A stretch of DNA of 64,000 nucleotides, taken from contig CALUQY010000007.1 of the NCBI GenBank assembly GCA_944323035.1, positions 1 to 64,000 of the forward strand, given 5' to 3'. Under the pieces are notes generated by a model, which made no database searches, was not told the DNA's origin, and worked only from the letters and a program-made list of their open reading frames with translations. Source of the stretch: Candidatus Gastranaerophilales bacterium (GTDB lineage: Bacteria > Cyanobacteriota > Vampirovibrionia > Gastranaerophilales > Gastranaerophilaceae). The translations under genes and the position numbers were made by a program. How positions within the stretch are numbered: the stretch's first letter is position 1; each line of letters starts with the position of its first letter. Below, in pieces: positions 1 through 7,568 of the stretch.

Positions 1-54
1 CGCCGGTGGATCGCCACGGGCTTCCGCCCTCGCGATGACACCGACTGAGTCGGT
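1..54. repeat. Palindromic dispersed repeat at window edge
   Basis: Two hairpins lie side by side. The first pairs ATCGC/GCGAT and CGGGC/GCCC around TTCC (about 9-36). The second is a 15-base near-perfect palindrome, ACCGACT-G-AGTCGGT, at 40-54. The style matches the GC-rich intergenic palindromes elsewhere in the window. It runs into the first reading frame and would encode its first residues. Confidence 0.5.
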
Positions 55-1105
55 TCTATGTTTGGTCAACAGGCTGTTGGTCAAGAAATGTGCCTTCACC
101 ATGGCCGCCCGGCTGAGCCGGTTCCATAATAGGCTGGTCGGCTTACGGTCAGCGTTCACAATGGCAGAAATCCTGTTATCCCTGACGATAATCGGTGTGG
201 TTGCGGCGATAACGCTTCCATCGCTCACGGGAAACATAAACGAACGTACGTGGAATACGCAAAGGAAGGCGCTGTATGCACGTTTATCACAGGCCGTAGC
301 ACTTATGCCGTCATTGAACGGTTACGGAACATTGTCAGAAGCAACTTCTTCCGCTTCGGCTGTCGATACTGTTGCCGAAACTTTTATTACAAACGGGCTC
401 TCAAAAGTTCTTAAAATTAACAATATTTGTGACTATGAGCATTTTGAAGATTGCGGAATTGGTTCTAAGTTTACGAATTTACAAGGAAGTACGATTACAA
501 GTTTCCCAAAAACTTTGGTTGAGATGCACACAATGTTTTCCGGTTCATCTGCAGGTTTTGCAGATAGTACGCCTACAATATATTCCTGGCACCAGCAGGA
601 TACAAAAGCGGCAGCCTTTGAAACCGCCAACGGTGAAAGTATGGTGGTTTATTACAACCCGATTTGCCGTGATAAACAACTTCAAAATGAAGAAAATCAG
701 GACTTGCAGCCTTATATGTGCGCGAATTTTGTATATGACCTTAACGGAACCAAAGGCCCGAACACAATGGGGAAAGACATGGGGGTAATGACGGCACTTT
801 ATGCTTATGACCCTGTTGTTGTCGCTCCTGTTCCTTTAATCAAGAGTCCCGGAAGTTTTTCCCGTGAAGATGCCGCGGAGCAATGTTCGGCTTTAGATAG
901 TGAAAGCCAAATGCCTAATATTGAGGAAAGTGCATCCATTGCTTATAATAAGTTTATCTTAGGGATTGAGAACGTATTCTGGTCCAGTACATTAAGAATT
1001 TCTAAAAATGAAGGTACTAAAGGACTGGTCGTTTCTCCGGGGCTTTTAAAAGTCTACTGGTATGATAGAACTCACGCACATCCGGTTCAATGTATAAAAC
1101 GATAA
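35..1105 (+). CDS. Type IV prepilin-like protein (pseudopilin), paralogue 1
   Basis: The hallmark is FTMAEILLSLTIIGVVAA at about residues 41-58: a prepilin-peptidase site (here A before F) with Glu at +5, followed by the hydrophobic pilin helix. Such proteins are cleaved by a prepilin peptidase and assembled in pili or secretion pseudopili. The C-terminal third has a pattern like C-type-lectin/DUF1566 domains (REDAAEQC, QMPNIEES, VFWSST). The start is uncertain: the frame is open to the left window edge, ATG exists at 35 and 101, and none has a clear Shine-Dalgarno. A shortened copy of the cleavage motif (AFTMA) appears about 20 residues before the real one. It is paralogous to the protein at 4798-6117, sharing about 50 residues nearly identically after the cleavage site. 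Confidence 0.75.
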   Translation: MTPTESVLCLVNRLLVKKCAFTMAARLSRFHNRLVGLRSAFTMAEILLSLTIIGVVAAITLPSLTGNINERTWNTQRKALYARLSQAVALMPSLNGYGTLSEATSSASAVDTVAETFITNGLSKVLKINNICDYEHFEDCGIGSKFTNLQGSTITSFPKTLVEMHTMFSGSSAGFADSTPTIYSWHQQDTKAAAFETANGESMVVYYNPICRDKQLQNEENQDLQPYMCANFVYDLNGTKGPNTMGKDMGVMTALYAYDPVVVAPVPLIKSPGSFSREDAAEQCSALDSESQMPNIEESASIAYNKFILGIENVFWSSTLRISKNEGTKGLVVSPGLLKVYWYDRTHAHPVQCIKR

Positions 1106-1106
1106 T

Positions 1107-1134
1107 AAAAAAGGGCTGCAATTGCGGCCCTTTT
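1107..1134. terminator. Bidirectional rho-independent terminator
   Basis: The hairpin AAAAGGGC..GCAATTGC..GCCCTTTT sits 1 base after the prepilin stop codon. Read on the minus strand it overlaps the mnmE stop region and is followed by a T-rich tract, so it probably ends both convergent genes. Confidence 0.75.
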
Positions 1135-2470
1135 ATTTACCTATACAAAAATGTTCAAAGATGTTATTCAGAATTTCATCAGTTATAACTTCGCCGGTGA
1201 TTTCGTCGAGGAAAAGCAGTGATGACTTGAGATCTATGGAAATCAAGTCCTGTAATTCACGGTTTCTTGCAGATACTAATGCATTCATCAGTGACTCCCG
1301 GCAGTTTTCAAGGCAATTTTGCTGGCGGATGTTGGTTGTAAACTCCATATCATCATTTGAAAAATTATAACTGTATTTTTTAATCCTGTTTTTTAACTCT
1401 TCCAAACCATATTTTGTGTAAGTTGAAATCGGCAGGGCGTCTTGAATAAGTCCTTTGGCGCCTAAATCAATTTTGTTTGCGGCAATTATGTATTCTTTGT
1501 CCTCCAGAAGCTTGAAAATTTCTTTATCTTCCGCGCCGTAGCCGGCATGGGCATCGTAGAGGAAAATGACAAAGTCTGCCTCTTCCACAGCATTTTTTGA
1601 ATATTCAATCCCGATTTCTTCAACCCTGTCCACATTTTGTGTGTCGCGGATTCCGGCGGTGTCGATGAGCGTAATAGGTACATCCCAGTCAAGGTTTTCC
1701 CTCAAAACATCCCGCGTTGTGCCTGCAATATCGGTAACGATTGCCCGCTCAAGGTTCAGTAATGTATTGAAAAGCGAGGACTTGCCGACATTCGGGCGCC
1801 CTACTATCGCAATTTTTAACCCCTGACGCATTATATTTGAAGATTTTGCCCCCTCAAGAATTTTGTCAATCTCTTTGATAATCCGTTCAAAATTTTCAAT
1901 CAGGTATGAATATTCAGGCTCAACAACATCTTCCGGAAAATCAATTCCCGCAACTATCCGCGATAGTACCGTAAAAATTTCGGCGCGAATTTCTTTAACT
2001 TTTTCCGCTAAAACGCCGGACAGGTTTTTGGCGGACTGTCTGGCAAAATTTTTCGTCTTGGCGTGAATTAGGTCAGCCACGGCTTCTGCCTGCGATAAAT
2101 CCATTTTTTTATTCAGAAACGCACGTTTGGTAAACTCGCCTTTTTCTGCGATACGCGCGCCGTTTTTAATAATCAAATCAAGAATGTTTTTGACAACGTT
2201 AATCCCGCCATGGCAGTGAATTTCGACGACATCTTCACCCGTATAGCTGTGCGGTTTTCTGAACGGCAGTACAAGCACTTCATCAATTTTCTTTTCACCG
2301 TCCAAAATCCAGCCGTGCGAAACCCTTCCGGCTTCAAGTGCGGTTTTGTTGTAAATTTTTTCAAGAATTTCATAAGTTTTATCGCCCGAAATCCTGATGA
2401 CACCGACTCCGCCGGTGCCGATAGGCGTTGCTATCGCGGTTATTGTTTCAAATTCCTGCAAAATATTCAT
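1133..2470 (-). CDS. mnmE: tRNA uridine-5-carboxymethylaminomethyl modification GTPase MnmE
   Basis: MnmE works with MnmG to modify U34 of certain tRNAs in the cytoplasm. The 445-residue protein begins with the folate-binding N-terminal domain (MNILQEFETITAIATPIG). It then has an inserted Ras-like GTPase domain: P-loop GRPNVGKSS near residue 223, DTAG, and ANKIDL near 330. It ends in the diagnostic CIGK motif carrying the catalytic Cys. The start MNIL is preferred over an in-frame ATG 18 bases upstream because it matches the usual family start. Length is normal. It is convergent with the first prepilin gene and shares its terminator. Confidence 0.97.
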   Translation of the reverse strand: MNILQEFETITAIATPIGTGGVGVIRISGDKTYEILEKIYNKTALEAGRVSHGWILDGEKKIDEVLVLPFRKPHSYTGEDVVEIHCHGGINVVKNILDLIIKNGARIAEKGEFTKRAFLNKKMDLSQAEAVADLIHAKTKNFARQSAKNLSGVLAEKVKEIRAEIFTVLSRIVAGIDFPEDVVEPEYSYLIENFERIIKEIDKILEGAKSSNIMRQGLKIAIVGRPNVGKSSLFNTLLNLERAIVTDIAGTTRDVLRENLDWDVPITLIDTAGIRDTQNVDRVEEIGIEYSKNAVEEADFVIFLYDAHAGYGAEDKEIFKLLEDKEYIIAANKIDLGAKGLIQDALPISTYTKYGLEELKNRIKKYSYNFSNDDMEFTTNIRQQNCLENCRESLMNALVSARNRELQDLISIDLKSSLLFLDEITGEVITDEILNNIFEHFCIGK

Positions 2471-2579
2471 ACGCGAATTATTGCACAAAAGCGTTTTTTT
2501 TACCAGTTTCTACAACTTTTGTTTGATATTTTGTCTGATATTGTTACGAAAATATGAAACCTGGGAATAATAATAGTGT

Positions 2580-2668
2580 GAAGCTAAAACAGTTCTTCAC
2601 CGCTTTCGCCTGCTGAACCGCAAGTCGTAAGTGGTTACGCTGTTTAACTGTCCATAAGGAGGATAATT
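2580..2668 (+). promoter_or_regulatory. Possible structured leader and strong RBS of small membrane protein
   Basis: The roughly 90 bases before the 31-residue gene are richer in G and C than their surroundings. They contain potential long-range pairing (AAACAG near 2588 with CTGTTT near 2638). They end in a near-ideal Shine-Dalgarno, AAGGAGG (2656-2662), 6 bases before ATG. I do not recognise a known riboswitch class. Confidence 0.3.
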
Positions 2669-2764
2669 ATGGAAGCTATCAATTTAATCCTATTTGGTTT
2701 TATTGTTTACACTGCATTAGTAGTTGTTCCCAGCATCTGGGAAGAATTGACGACAGAACACTAA
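2669..2764 (+). CDS. Small single-pass membrane protein (31 aa)
   Basis: The 31-codon frame reads MEAINLILFGFIVYTALVVV, then PSIWEELTTEH and TAA. Residues 4-20 form one hydrophobic helix, followed by an acidic, probably cytoplasmic tail. The AAGGAGG ribosome site 6 bases upstream is among the best in the window, which argues that the frame is really translated. A weak hairpin (GTGCAG/CTGCAC, about 2793-2815) follows. The size resembles the tiny membrane subunits of cyanobacterial complexes, but I do not recognise the sequence as any of them. Function unknown. Confidence 0.55.
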   Translation: MEAINLILFGFIVYTALVVVPSIWEELTTEH

Positions 2765-2885
2765 CCGGTGTTTAACATTGCGTTGAACCGATTGTGCAGA
2801 AAAATTTGCTGCACAGCAATGACACCATTGTTTGTCGGGTGGAATTTACCAAATAGAAGGTTGTGTGAATTTTTAAGTGTATTAA

Positions 2886-3266
2886 CTACGCTTCTGAATC
2901 GTCCTCCGAATTTTCGGTTTTAAAAGATTTAACAACTTCTTTAGCCATTTCCTGTGCAACGGCTCTTTGCACTTCAACCGGACAGTTTTGAAGCATGTTC
3001 ATTGCGGTTCTTACGGTTGTATCAATATCATACCAGCGTCCTTTGCGGGTACCTTCTTCAAGCCCTGAGCCTACAGCGTTGATAATATCTTCTACAGTTT
3101 TGCACTGCTCAGACTCAATATTGTGTTCAATAATGATTTTGATAAGATTCAACGCGATGCGTATTTGCGTTTCATCGTCTGAATTTTCAAGTGTTTTCAC
3201 CGCATTTGATAAAATCGGATCTTTATCGTACCAGCGTCTTTGTTCTTTGCTATAAACTTCTTTCAT
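2886..3266 (-). CDS. Conserved-looking hypothetical protein with internal RWYD duplication
   Basis: This 126-residue, charged, probably cytoplasmic helical protein has no signal peptide or membrane segment. Two segments look duplicated. RRWYDKDPILSNAVKTLEN (about residues 10-28) and GRWYDIDTTVRTAMNMLQN (about 76-94) share RWYD, hydrophobic spacing and a terminal Asn. After each comes an amphipathic helix. The C-terminus is acidic. The start is ATG with GGAG upstream on the minus strand. I do not recognise the family. Confidence 0.65.
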   Translation of the reverse strand: MKEVYSKEQRRWYDKDPILSNAVKTLENSDDETQIRIALNLIKIIIEHNIESEQCKTVEDIINAVGSGLEEGTRKGRWYDIDTTVRTAMNMLQNCPVEVQRAVAQEMAKEVVKSFKTENSEDDSEA

Positions 3267-3350
3267 ACTCTAACTCCTATTTTGTCTATTTATGGGTTTA
3301 TTTTAGTATATTTCCCCGATTCTTGCAAGTCCTTGACGGAAAGAGCAAAA

Positions 3351-3404
3351 AATGTCCGAGAAAGACCCGCAATAAGGAACATGTGCGAAATTTCCCCGGA
3401 CATT
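3351..3404. repeat. Dispersed repeat, head-module copy with terminal inverted repeats
   Basis: AATGTCCG at 3351-3358 pairs with CGGACATT at 3397-3404. The inside, TGTCCGAGAAAGACCCGC and AATAAGGAAC, closely matches the copy at about 5996-6025. It sits between the RWYD protein and the DnaJ-like gene. Confidence 0.6.
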
Positions 3405-3470
3405 AAAAAATAATTAATTTTAATAAAAACGCCTGTTTTTTGTATTATCATTATTGTAGGAGATTATTTT

Positions 3471-4523
3471 ATGAAATACAAAGATTATTATGAAATTCTC
3501 GGGGTAAAACGCGGTGCAACGGATTCTGAAATTAAATCAGCTTATAGAAAGCTTGCACGTAAGTATCACCCTGATGTTAATAAAACAAAAGAGGCTGAAG
3601 CAAAGTTTAAAGATATTAATGAAGCTTACGAAGTTCTGTCTGATAAGCAAAAACGCCAACGTTATGACAGTCTTGGCTCAAACTGGCAGGGCGGAGCGGA
3701 TTATACACCTCCTCCGGGGTTTGAACATTTTAATTTTGGCGGCGGTCAGGGCGGCTATCAACAGTTTGATTTCGGCTCAATGGGCGGACAGGGCGGTTTT
3801 TCCGACTTTTTCAGCTCTTTGTTCGGCGATTTGATGGCGGGCGGTGCAACCGGCGGTGTTTATTCTAATATGGGCGGTTTTGACTTCTCGCAGGGTGCCG
3901 GTGCTAGAACTTCCTCTGGCCGCAGACGCACGCAGCAGCAGCCAAAGCCTGAAGATCTTGATGTAACTAAAAATCTTAACGTTACGGTGAAGGATGTTAT
4001 TGAAGGAAAATCAATTTCTGTAACGTACACCGAAATGTCAAAATGCAGGCAATGCAACGGCGGCGGATATTGCCCGAATTGCGGCGGAACAGGTATCGTT
4101 AGCGCGCCAAAGACTATTAAAGTAAAACTTCCGAAAAACGTTAAAGAAGGTCAAAAAATTCGTGTTCGCGGTGAAGGTAAGGCTGATGACTACGGGAACA
4201 AAGGTGATTTGTACTTTATTGTCAATATAAAAGATCCGGAATATACGGTTGACGGGGTTAATCTGACAAAAGAAGTTGAGGTTTCGCCAAGCGATGCGGT
4301 ACTGGGCTGCAAAAAAGAAATTACAACCCCGCACGGTAAAATTATGATTACAATCCCGCCGCGGACTAACTGCGGCCAATCATTGAGGTTGAAAGACCTC
4401 GGCTTGCCGAAAAAAGAAGGCGGATTCGGGTATTTGAATGCAAAAATCAGAATTGTTGTTCCTAAAAACCTTACAGATGAACAGGTCGAACTTTATAAAA
4501 AACTTGCTGAATTGGAAAAATAA
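3471..4523 (+). CDS. DnaJ/CbpA-like Hsp40 co-chaperone with a reduced zinc centre
   Basis: This 350-residue co-chaperone should stimulate a DnaK-type Hsp70. It has an N-terminal J domain with the essential HPD (KYHPDVNK, about residue 35). A Gly/Phe-rich linker follows (about 78-150), then two C-terminal beta-sandwich substrate domains ending near the C-terminus. Classical DnaJ carries four CxxCxGxG repeats. Here only two half-sites remain (CRQCNGG and CPNCGGTG, about 192-207), enough for one zinc. This makes it intermediate between DnaJ and zinc-less CbpA. The ribosome site TAGGAG precedes the ATG. It is monocistronic with a strong hairpin directly downstream. Confidence 0.9.
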   Translation: MKYKDYYEILGVKRGATDSEIKSAYRKLARKYHPDVNKTKEAEAKFKDINEAYEVLSDKQKRQRYDSLGSNWQGGADYTPPPGFEHFNFGGGQGGYQQFDFGSMGGQGGFSDFFSSLFGDLMAGGATGGVYSNMGGFDFSQGAGARTSSGRRRTQQQPKPEDLDVTKNLNVTVKDVIEGKSISVTYTEMSKCRQCNGGGYCPNCGGTGIVSAPKTIKVKLPKNVKEGQKIRVRGEGKADDYGNKGDLYFIVNIKDPEYTVDGVNLTKEVEVSPSDAVLGCKKEITTPHGKIMITIPPRTNCGQSLRLKDLGLPKKEGGFGYLNAKIRIVVPKNLTDEQVELYKKLAELEK

Positions 4524-4529
4524 AATTAC

Positions 4530-4560
4530 AAGAGCGGGCGGTTATTAACCGCCCGCTCTT
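4530..4560. terminator. Strong hairpin terminator after the DnaJ-like gene
   Basis: A 14-bp near-perfect stem (AAGAGCGGGCGGTTA / TAACCGCCCGCTCTT) sits 7 bases after the stop. It lacks a plus-strand T-tract but has one on the minus strand, so it may act in both directions or as an mRNA-stabilising hairpin. Confidence 0.65.
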
Positions 4561-4782
4561 GACTAAATAGAAAACATGGTACATAATGAATAAGTCAATA
4601 AGAGAATAAGGCAATAGGGCAATAAGTCGTTATGGCCAAATGGACAAGAAAAGTTAAAAAGTTAATAAGGGATATGACCGAAATGGCAGAAAATGAACCC
4701 GGGTAAAATTCCATAACCCTAATTAACTGATTAACTCATTAACTAGAATGTAGGTTGGGCTTTCCAGCCCAACGCAATAAAA
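4561..4782. other. Non-coding AT-rich low-complexity stretch
   Basis: The stretch is built of loosely repeated AATAAG/AATAAGGCAAT units followed by unrelated AT-rich sequence. I see no gene here. A ribosome-binding site (AAAGAAAGGA) lies at its right end before the ATG at 4798. Confidence 0.5.
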
Positions 4783-4797
4783 GAAAGGATGGAACTT

Positions 4798-6117
4798 ATG
4801 AAAAAACAGAGAAGTGTAATTACTTGCACGGGGGGGGGGGGGCGTACCTTACCCGCAAAATTAGGTATTGAGGATGTTAGTTCCCCATGTCATGCTGACC
4901 TGCGCGAGCGAGCAGAGGCACAAAGCGAAAACCACGCTTTTCGCGGTGCCGTTTTTCGCGAGTTGAGCAAGACAGTTTCAGCATCTGTCCCACGTTACGA
5001 GCTGGTATCCAACGTTGGCCAGACCCTGAATCAAGTTCAGGGTGACAAAAATATGCAATGTGTCTGTAAGAGTCTACCGTCATTGCGAGCGGTCGGTTTT
5101 ACGATGGCGGAGATACTCTTATCACTCACGATAATCGGCGTGGTAGCGGCGATAACGCTACCGTCACTCACTGGCAACATTAACGAGCGGACATGGAACA
5201 CGCAAAGAAAAGCCCTATACGCGCGGTTTAGTCAGGCAATTGCCTTAATGCCGGCTTTGAATGGTTATGGAACATTAATAGAAGGTGATTCTTCAACTTC
5301 TGCAATCGACACTGCCGCAGAAACCTTTGTTACAAACGGACTTGCTAAAGTCCTAAAAATTAACAACATTTGCGACTCTGAACACCTTGCAGATTGTGGT
5401 TTCCCTAATAAAGTTATTAATTTTGAAGGGGAGATTGCATTTTCTTCTTTCCCGAAAACTTTAGTAGAATTTAACGGTTCTTTTAACCATGCATCTTCGC
5501 TGGAGGAATGGTCTTATTCGCAAATTGATACAAAAGCCGCGGCATTTGAAACTGCTAATGGTGAAAGTATTGTTGTATTCTATTCCCCGACTTGTACAGC
5601 TTTTAATCCTGACGGTGCCTGGTATCGTTCACAACCTTTTATGTGTGCTAATTTTGTGTATGATTTGAATGGGAAAAAAGGGCCAAATTCTGTTGGTAAA
5701 GATGTTGGATTTATTGCAGTTTTGTATCCGTCTGATTCGGTCGTTGTTGCTCCTCTACCGTTAAATAGCCGTGAAACTTCAACCAGTACGACGGTCGCGT
5801 GGCGGGATGCAGCTCCGCTTTGCCGTAACAGGGATTCGGAAAGTCGTTTACCTAATTATGAAGAGGCGGCTGCTATGTTTTACAACCAAAATTTGATAAC
5901 CAACAATAAGGTAACGCTTTCATTTTGGACTAACACAAGAGAATCTAATACCAACGCGTGGAGTGTAAATATTCTTAGCTCAGGGCACTTTAATAATGTC
6001 CGAGAAAGGCTCGCGATAAGGAACGTGAGCGAGCCTTTTGAGTGGCGTATTAGACAGCGTAGCCACGCGCGACCCGCGGTTCAGCGGGGCGGAAGTGGCG
6101 GAGAACTGCTTTATTAG
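4798..6117 (+). CDS. Type IV prepilin-like protein, paralogue 2, repeat-invaded at both ends
   Basis: The core is G-FTMAEILLSLTIIGVVAA, a canonical G/F prepilin cleavage site with Glu+5 and the pilin helix, closely matching the first gene. The body then diverges and ends in a lectin-like pattern (WRDAAPLC, RLPNYEEA, SFWTNT). ATG 4798 has a good ribosome site, but the roughly 100 residues before the cleavage site are translated dispersed repeat and include a run of 13 G. ATG 5053 would give an ordinary 15-residue leader. The last 40 or so residues (from VRERLAIRN) are also repeat-derived, replacing the end seen in paralogue 1. It may be phase-variable, or a decayed copy kept in frame. Confidence 0.7.
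   Translation: MKKQRSVITCTGGGGRTLPAKLGIEDVSSPCHADLRERAEAQSENHAFRGAVFRELSKTVSASVPRYELVSNVGQTLNQVQGDKNMQCVCKSLPSLRAVGFTMAEILLSLTIIGVVAAITLPSLTGNINERTWNTQRKALYARFSQAIALMPALNGYGTLIEGDSSTSAIDTAAETFVTNGLAKVLKINNICDSEHLADCGFPNKVINFEGEIAFSSFPKTLVEFNGSFNHASSLEEWSYSQIDTKAAAFETANGESIVVFYSPTCTAFNPDGAWYRSQPFMCANFVYDLNGKKGPNSVGKDVGFIAVLYPSDSVVVAPLPLNSRETSTSTTVAWRDAAPLCRNRDSESRLPNYEEAAAMFYNQNLITNNKVTLSFWTNTRESNTNAWSVNILSSGHFNNVRERLAIRNVSEPFEWRIRQRSHARPAVQRGGSGGELLY
4830..4842 (+). repeat. Homopolymer tract of 13 G
   Basis: The run of 13 consecutive G lies 32 bases into the frame that starts at 4798, where it encodes Gly residues. Tracts this long are prone to slipped-strand changes in bacteria, and a change of one base would break the frame from the 4798 start. 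Confidence 0.9.
4900..5047. repeat. Dispersed repeat inside the prepilin leader region
   Basis: The left part (GAGCGAGCAGAGGCA, then a variable hairpin, then CGCGAGTTGAGCAAGA) matches 20899-20970. The right part, with CTGAATCAAGTTCAGGGTGACA, matches the ends of the repeats at 7468-7554 and 14459-14545. It is translated in frame as part of the long leader. Confidence 0.65.
5996..6112. repeat. Dispersed modular repeat (head and tail modules)
   Basis: The head reads TGTCCGAGAAAGGCTCGCG, with GGCTCGC pairing to GCGAGCC. The middle is TTAGACAGCG plus a GC-rich hairpin. The tail is GGCGGAGAACTGCTTT at 6097-6112. It supplies the last roughly 40 codons of the second prepilin gene. Confidence 0.7.
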
Positions 6118-6170
6118 TTCCGCTGGATGATACGCGTAACGTGTGGTGTATTAAACGCTAAAAAAAGAGA

Positions 6171-6193
6171 GGGCGCCAGCCCTGCTGGCGCCC
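6171..6193. terminator. Convergent bidirectional terminator
   Basis: A 10-bp GC-rich stem, GGGCGCCAGC/GCTGGCGCCC, with a 3-base loop. On the minus strand it is followed by a T-rich tract, so it ends the 82-residue minus gene and probably the prepilin gene too. Confidence 0.75.
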
Positions 6194-6197
6194 TTCC

Positions 6198-6446
6198 TTA
6201 ACATACCAACTCTAAATTTCTTAAATTAAACCCTGACAGAACTTTTTTCATTTGCAGGTCGCGAACCTGACATTTTAATTTTCCTTTCGGGTATTTGTTA
6301 AAATGATAGGCCGAGGCAAGGGTCAGAACTTTTGCCGCTTCGATTAATGAAAATTTGCTTAAATTCAAATCAAGGCGCGGGCAATCCGAGCAGTTTATTC
6401 TTCTCTTAATTCTATTCACAAATTTTTGGGTTTCAGTTCGTGTCAT
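6198..6446 (-). CDS. Small hypothetical protein (82 aa)
   Basis: This basic, probably cytoplasmic protein has a Cys pair (INCSDCPRLDL) near residue 20, a third Cys in LKCQVRD near 60 and a terminal Cys. There is no signal peptide. A strong terminator follows directly, which supports a real transcription unit. I do not recognise the family; the Cys pattern could bind metal, but this is a guess. Confidence 0.5.
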   Translation of the reverse strand: MTRTETQKFVNRIKRRINCSDCPRLDLNLSKFSLIEAAKVLTLASAYHFNKYPKGKLKCQVRDLQMKKVLSGFNLRNLELVC

Positions 6447-6521
6447 AACTTCATCTTCGGTATTTTCATAAGAAAATTAAAAAGTTTTATTATAAATAGT
6501 ATATTTATAGGATATTTGTTA

Positions 6522-6540
6522 TATAATAAGTGAAGAGGAG
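6522..6540 (+). promoter_or_regulatory. -10 box and ribosome site for kdsC
   Basis: TATAAT at 6522-6527 lies 20 bases before the kdsC start, followed by the Shine-Dalgarno GAGGAG at 6535-6540. The -35 region is weak. Confidence 0.55.
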
Positions 6541-6547
6541 AGTTATT

Positions 6548-7090
6548 ATGCTTTCAAAAGAAGAATTGATAGAAAAGGCTAAAAAGATTAAGATAATGGC
6601 GTTTGATGTTGACGGGGTTATGACTGACGGCAGCGTAACTTACGATGAAAACGGCGTTGAGTATAAAACTTTTAACGTTAAAGACGGGCACGGGCTTGTG
6701 CGAATGGCGCAATCCGGTTTTGTAACCGCAATAATTACGGCGCGCAACAACGGAACGGTAAAGCACCGCGCGGAAAATTTGAATATTACTGAAATTTATC
6801 AGGGGCAAAAATTTAAGCTCCCGGCGCTTGAAGAGATTATGGCAAAATACAATTTGACTTTTGAAAATGTATCATATATGGGTGATGATTTGCCGGATTT
6901 GTGCATTCTGGAAAAAGTCGGTCTTGCCTGCTGTCCGGCAGATGCGGTTGAAGAGGTTCTGGAAAGTGCGCACTTTGTTTCCTCTAAAAACGGCGGCCGC
7001 GGGGCTGTCAGAGAGCTTTGCGATTTTATTCTGGATGCGCAGGGCATAGAAAAAATCAGAACAGTTGCAGAAGGCAAAAGGAGTTGTTAG
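6548..7090 (+). CDS. kdsC: 3-deoxy-D-manno-octulosonate 8-phosphate phosphatase (KdsC family HAD)
   Basis: This HAD hydrolase removes the phosphate from KDO-8-phosphate, a step in lipopolysaccharide core synthesis in the cytoplasm. Its 180 residues carry the DxDG motif (FDVDGVMTDGS, near residue 20), the Thr motif (ITARNN), and the acidic motif GDDLPDL. The lack of a cap domain and the GHG segment near residue 55 are typical of KdsC. The ATG at 6548 is chosen because GAGGAG lies 8 bases upstream; the ATG 18 bases earlier has none. It is followed after one base by queD. A YrbI-like phosphatase for another ulosonate is the main alternative. Confidence 0.88.
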   Translation: MLSKEELIEKAKKIKIMAFDVDGVMTDGSVTYDENGVEYKTFNVKDGHGLVRMAQSGFVTAIITARNNGTVKHRAENLNITEIYQGQKFKLPALEEIMAKYNLTFENVSYMGDDLPDLCILEKVGLACCPADAVEEVLESAHFVSSKNGGRGAVRELCDFILDAQGIEKIRTVAEGKRSC

Positions 7091-7091
7091 T

Positions 7092-7451
7092 ATGTTTGAA
7101 ATAAAGACGCAGGCATTTTTTTCTGCCGCACATCATTTGTTAAATTATTCAGGCGCTTGTGAAAACCAGCACGGCCACAACTGGATGGTAGAAGCTTACG
7201 CGCAGGGTGAAGAGCTTGATAAAAGTAATATTTTGATTGACTATAAAGTTCTGAAAAAAGAACTCAATGCGGTTCTGGAATATCTTGATCACGTTGATAT
7301 CAACGAGCTTCCGGAATTTAAGGGTGAAAGTCCTTCAAGCGAAATGATTGCAAGATTTATTTATTACAAGTTAAAAGAAAAAATTGTTTTAATCAGTAAG
7401 GTTTCAGTGTGGGAAACCCAGTCATCATGCGCATCGTATTATGAAAGTTAG
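7092..7451 (+). CDS. queD: 6-carboxytetrahydropterin synthase (QueD/PTPS family)
   Basis: The family converts 7,8-dihydroneopterin triphosphate to 6-carboxytetrahydropterin in queuosine synthesis. The 119 residues show zinc-binding His at AAHHL and the HGHNW motif. They also have a catalytic Cys just before it (GACENQHGHN), DYKVLK and a C-terminal WET(Q)SSCASY segment with the conserved Glu. The start is placed at 7092 because AAAAGGAG lies just upstream and the protein then begins MFEIKTQAFFSAAHH. Other queuosine genes are not in the window. Confidence 0.9.
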   Translation: MFEIKTQAFFSAAHHLLNYSGACENQHGHNWMVEAYAQGEELDKSNILIDYKVLKKELNAVLEYLDHVDINELPEFKGESPSSEMIARFIYYKLKEKIVLISKVSVWETQSSCASYYES

Positions 7452-7467
7452 AAAGTTAATAATAAAA

Positions 7468-7554
7468 TGTCATCCTGAACTCGTTTCGGGATCTGTCCAA
7501 CTATATGGGTAGAACTCAACGCAGGACAGATGCTGAAACAAGTTCAGCATGACA
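7468..7554. repeat. Dispersed palindromic repeat with 20-bp inverted ends
   Basis: The ends TGTCATCCTGAACTCGTTTC and GAAACAAGTTCAGCATGACA are inverted repeats with two mismatches, enclosing GGGATCTGTCC and its partner GGACAGATGC. The size and form are those of a small non-autonomous palindromic element. Related copies lie at 14459-14545 and near 5020-5047. Confidence 0.75.
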
Positions 7555-7568
7555 GGAATGGAGATAGG

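Noticed and set aside
433-788. Overlapping open frames inside the first prepilin gene
   Set aside because: They lie in other frames of a well-supported gene, have no ribosome sites and no recognisable motifs.
2669-2764. Photosystem or NDH small subunit
   Set aside because: Size and single helix resemble these, but the sequence does not match any I know, and no photosynthesis genes are present.
7530-7568. N-terminal extension of UppP
   Set aside because: The extra 13 residues (MLKQVQHDRNGDR) come from the palindromic repeat; the ATG at 7569 has the ribosome site and the family start.
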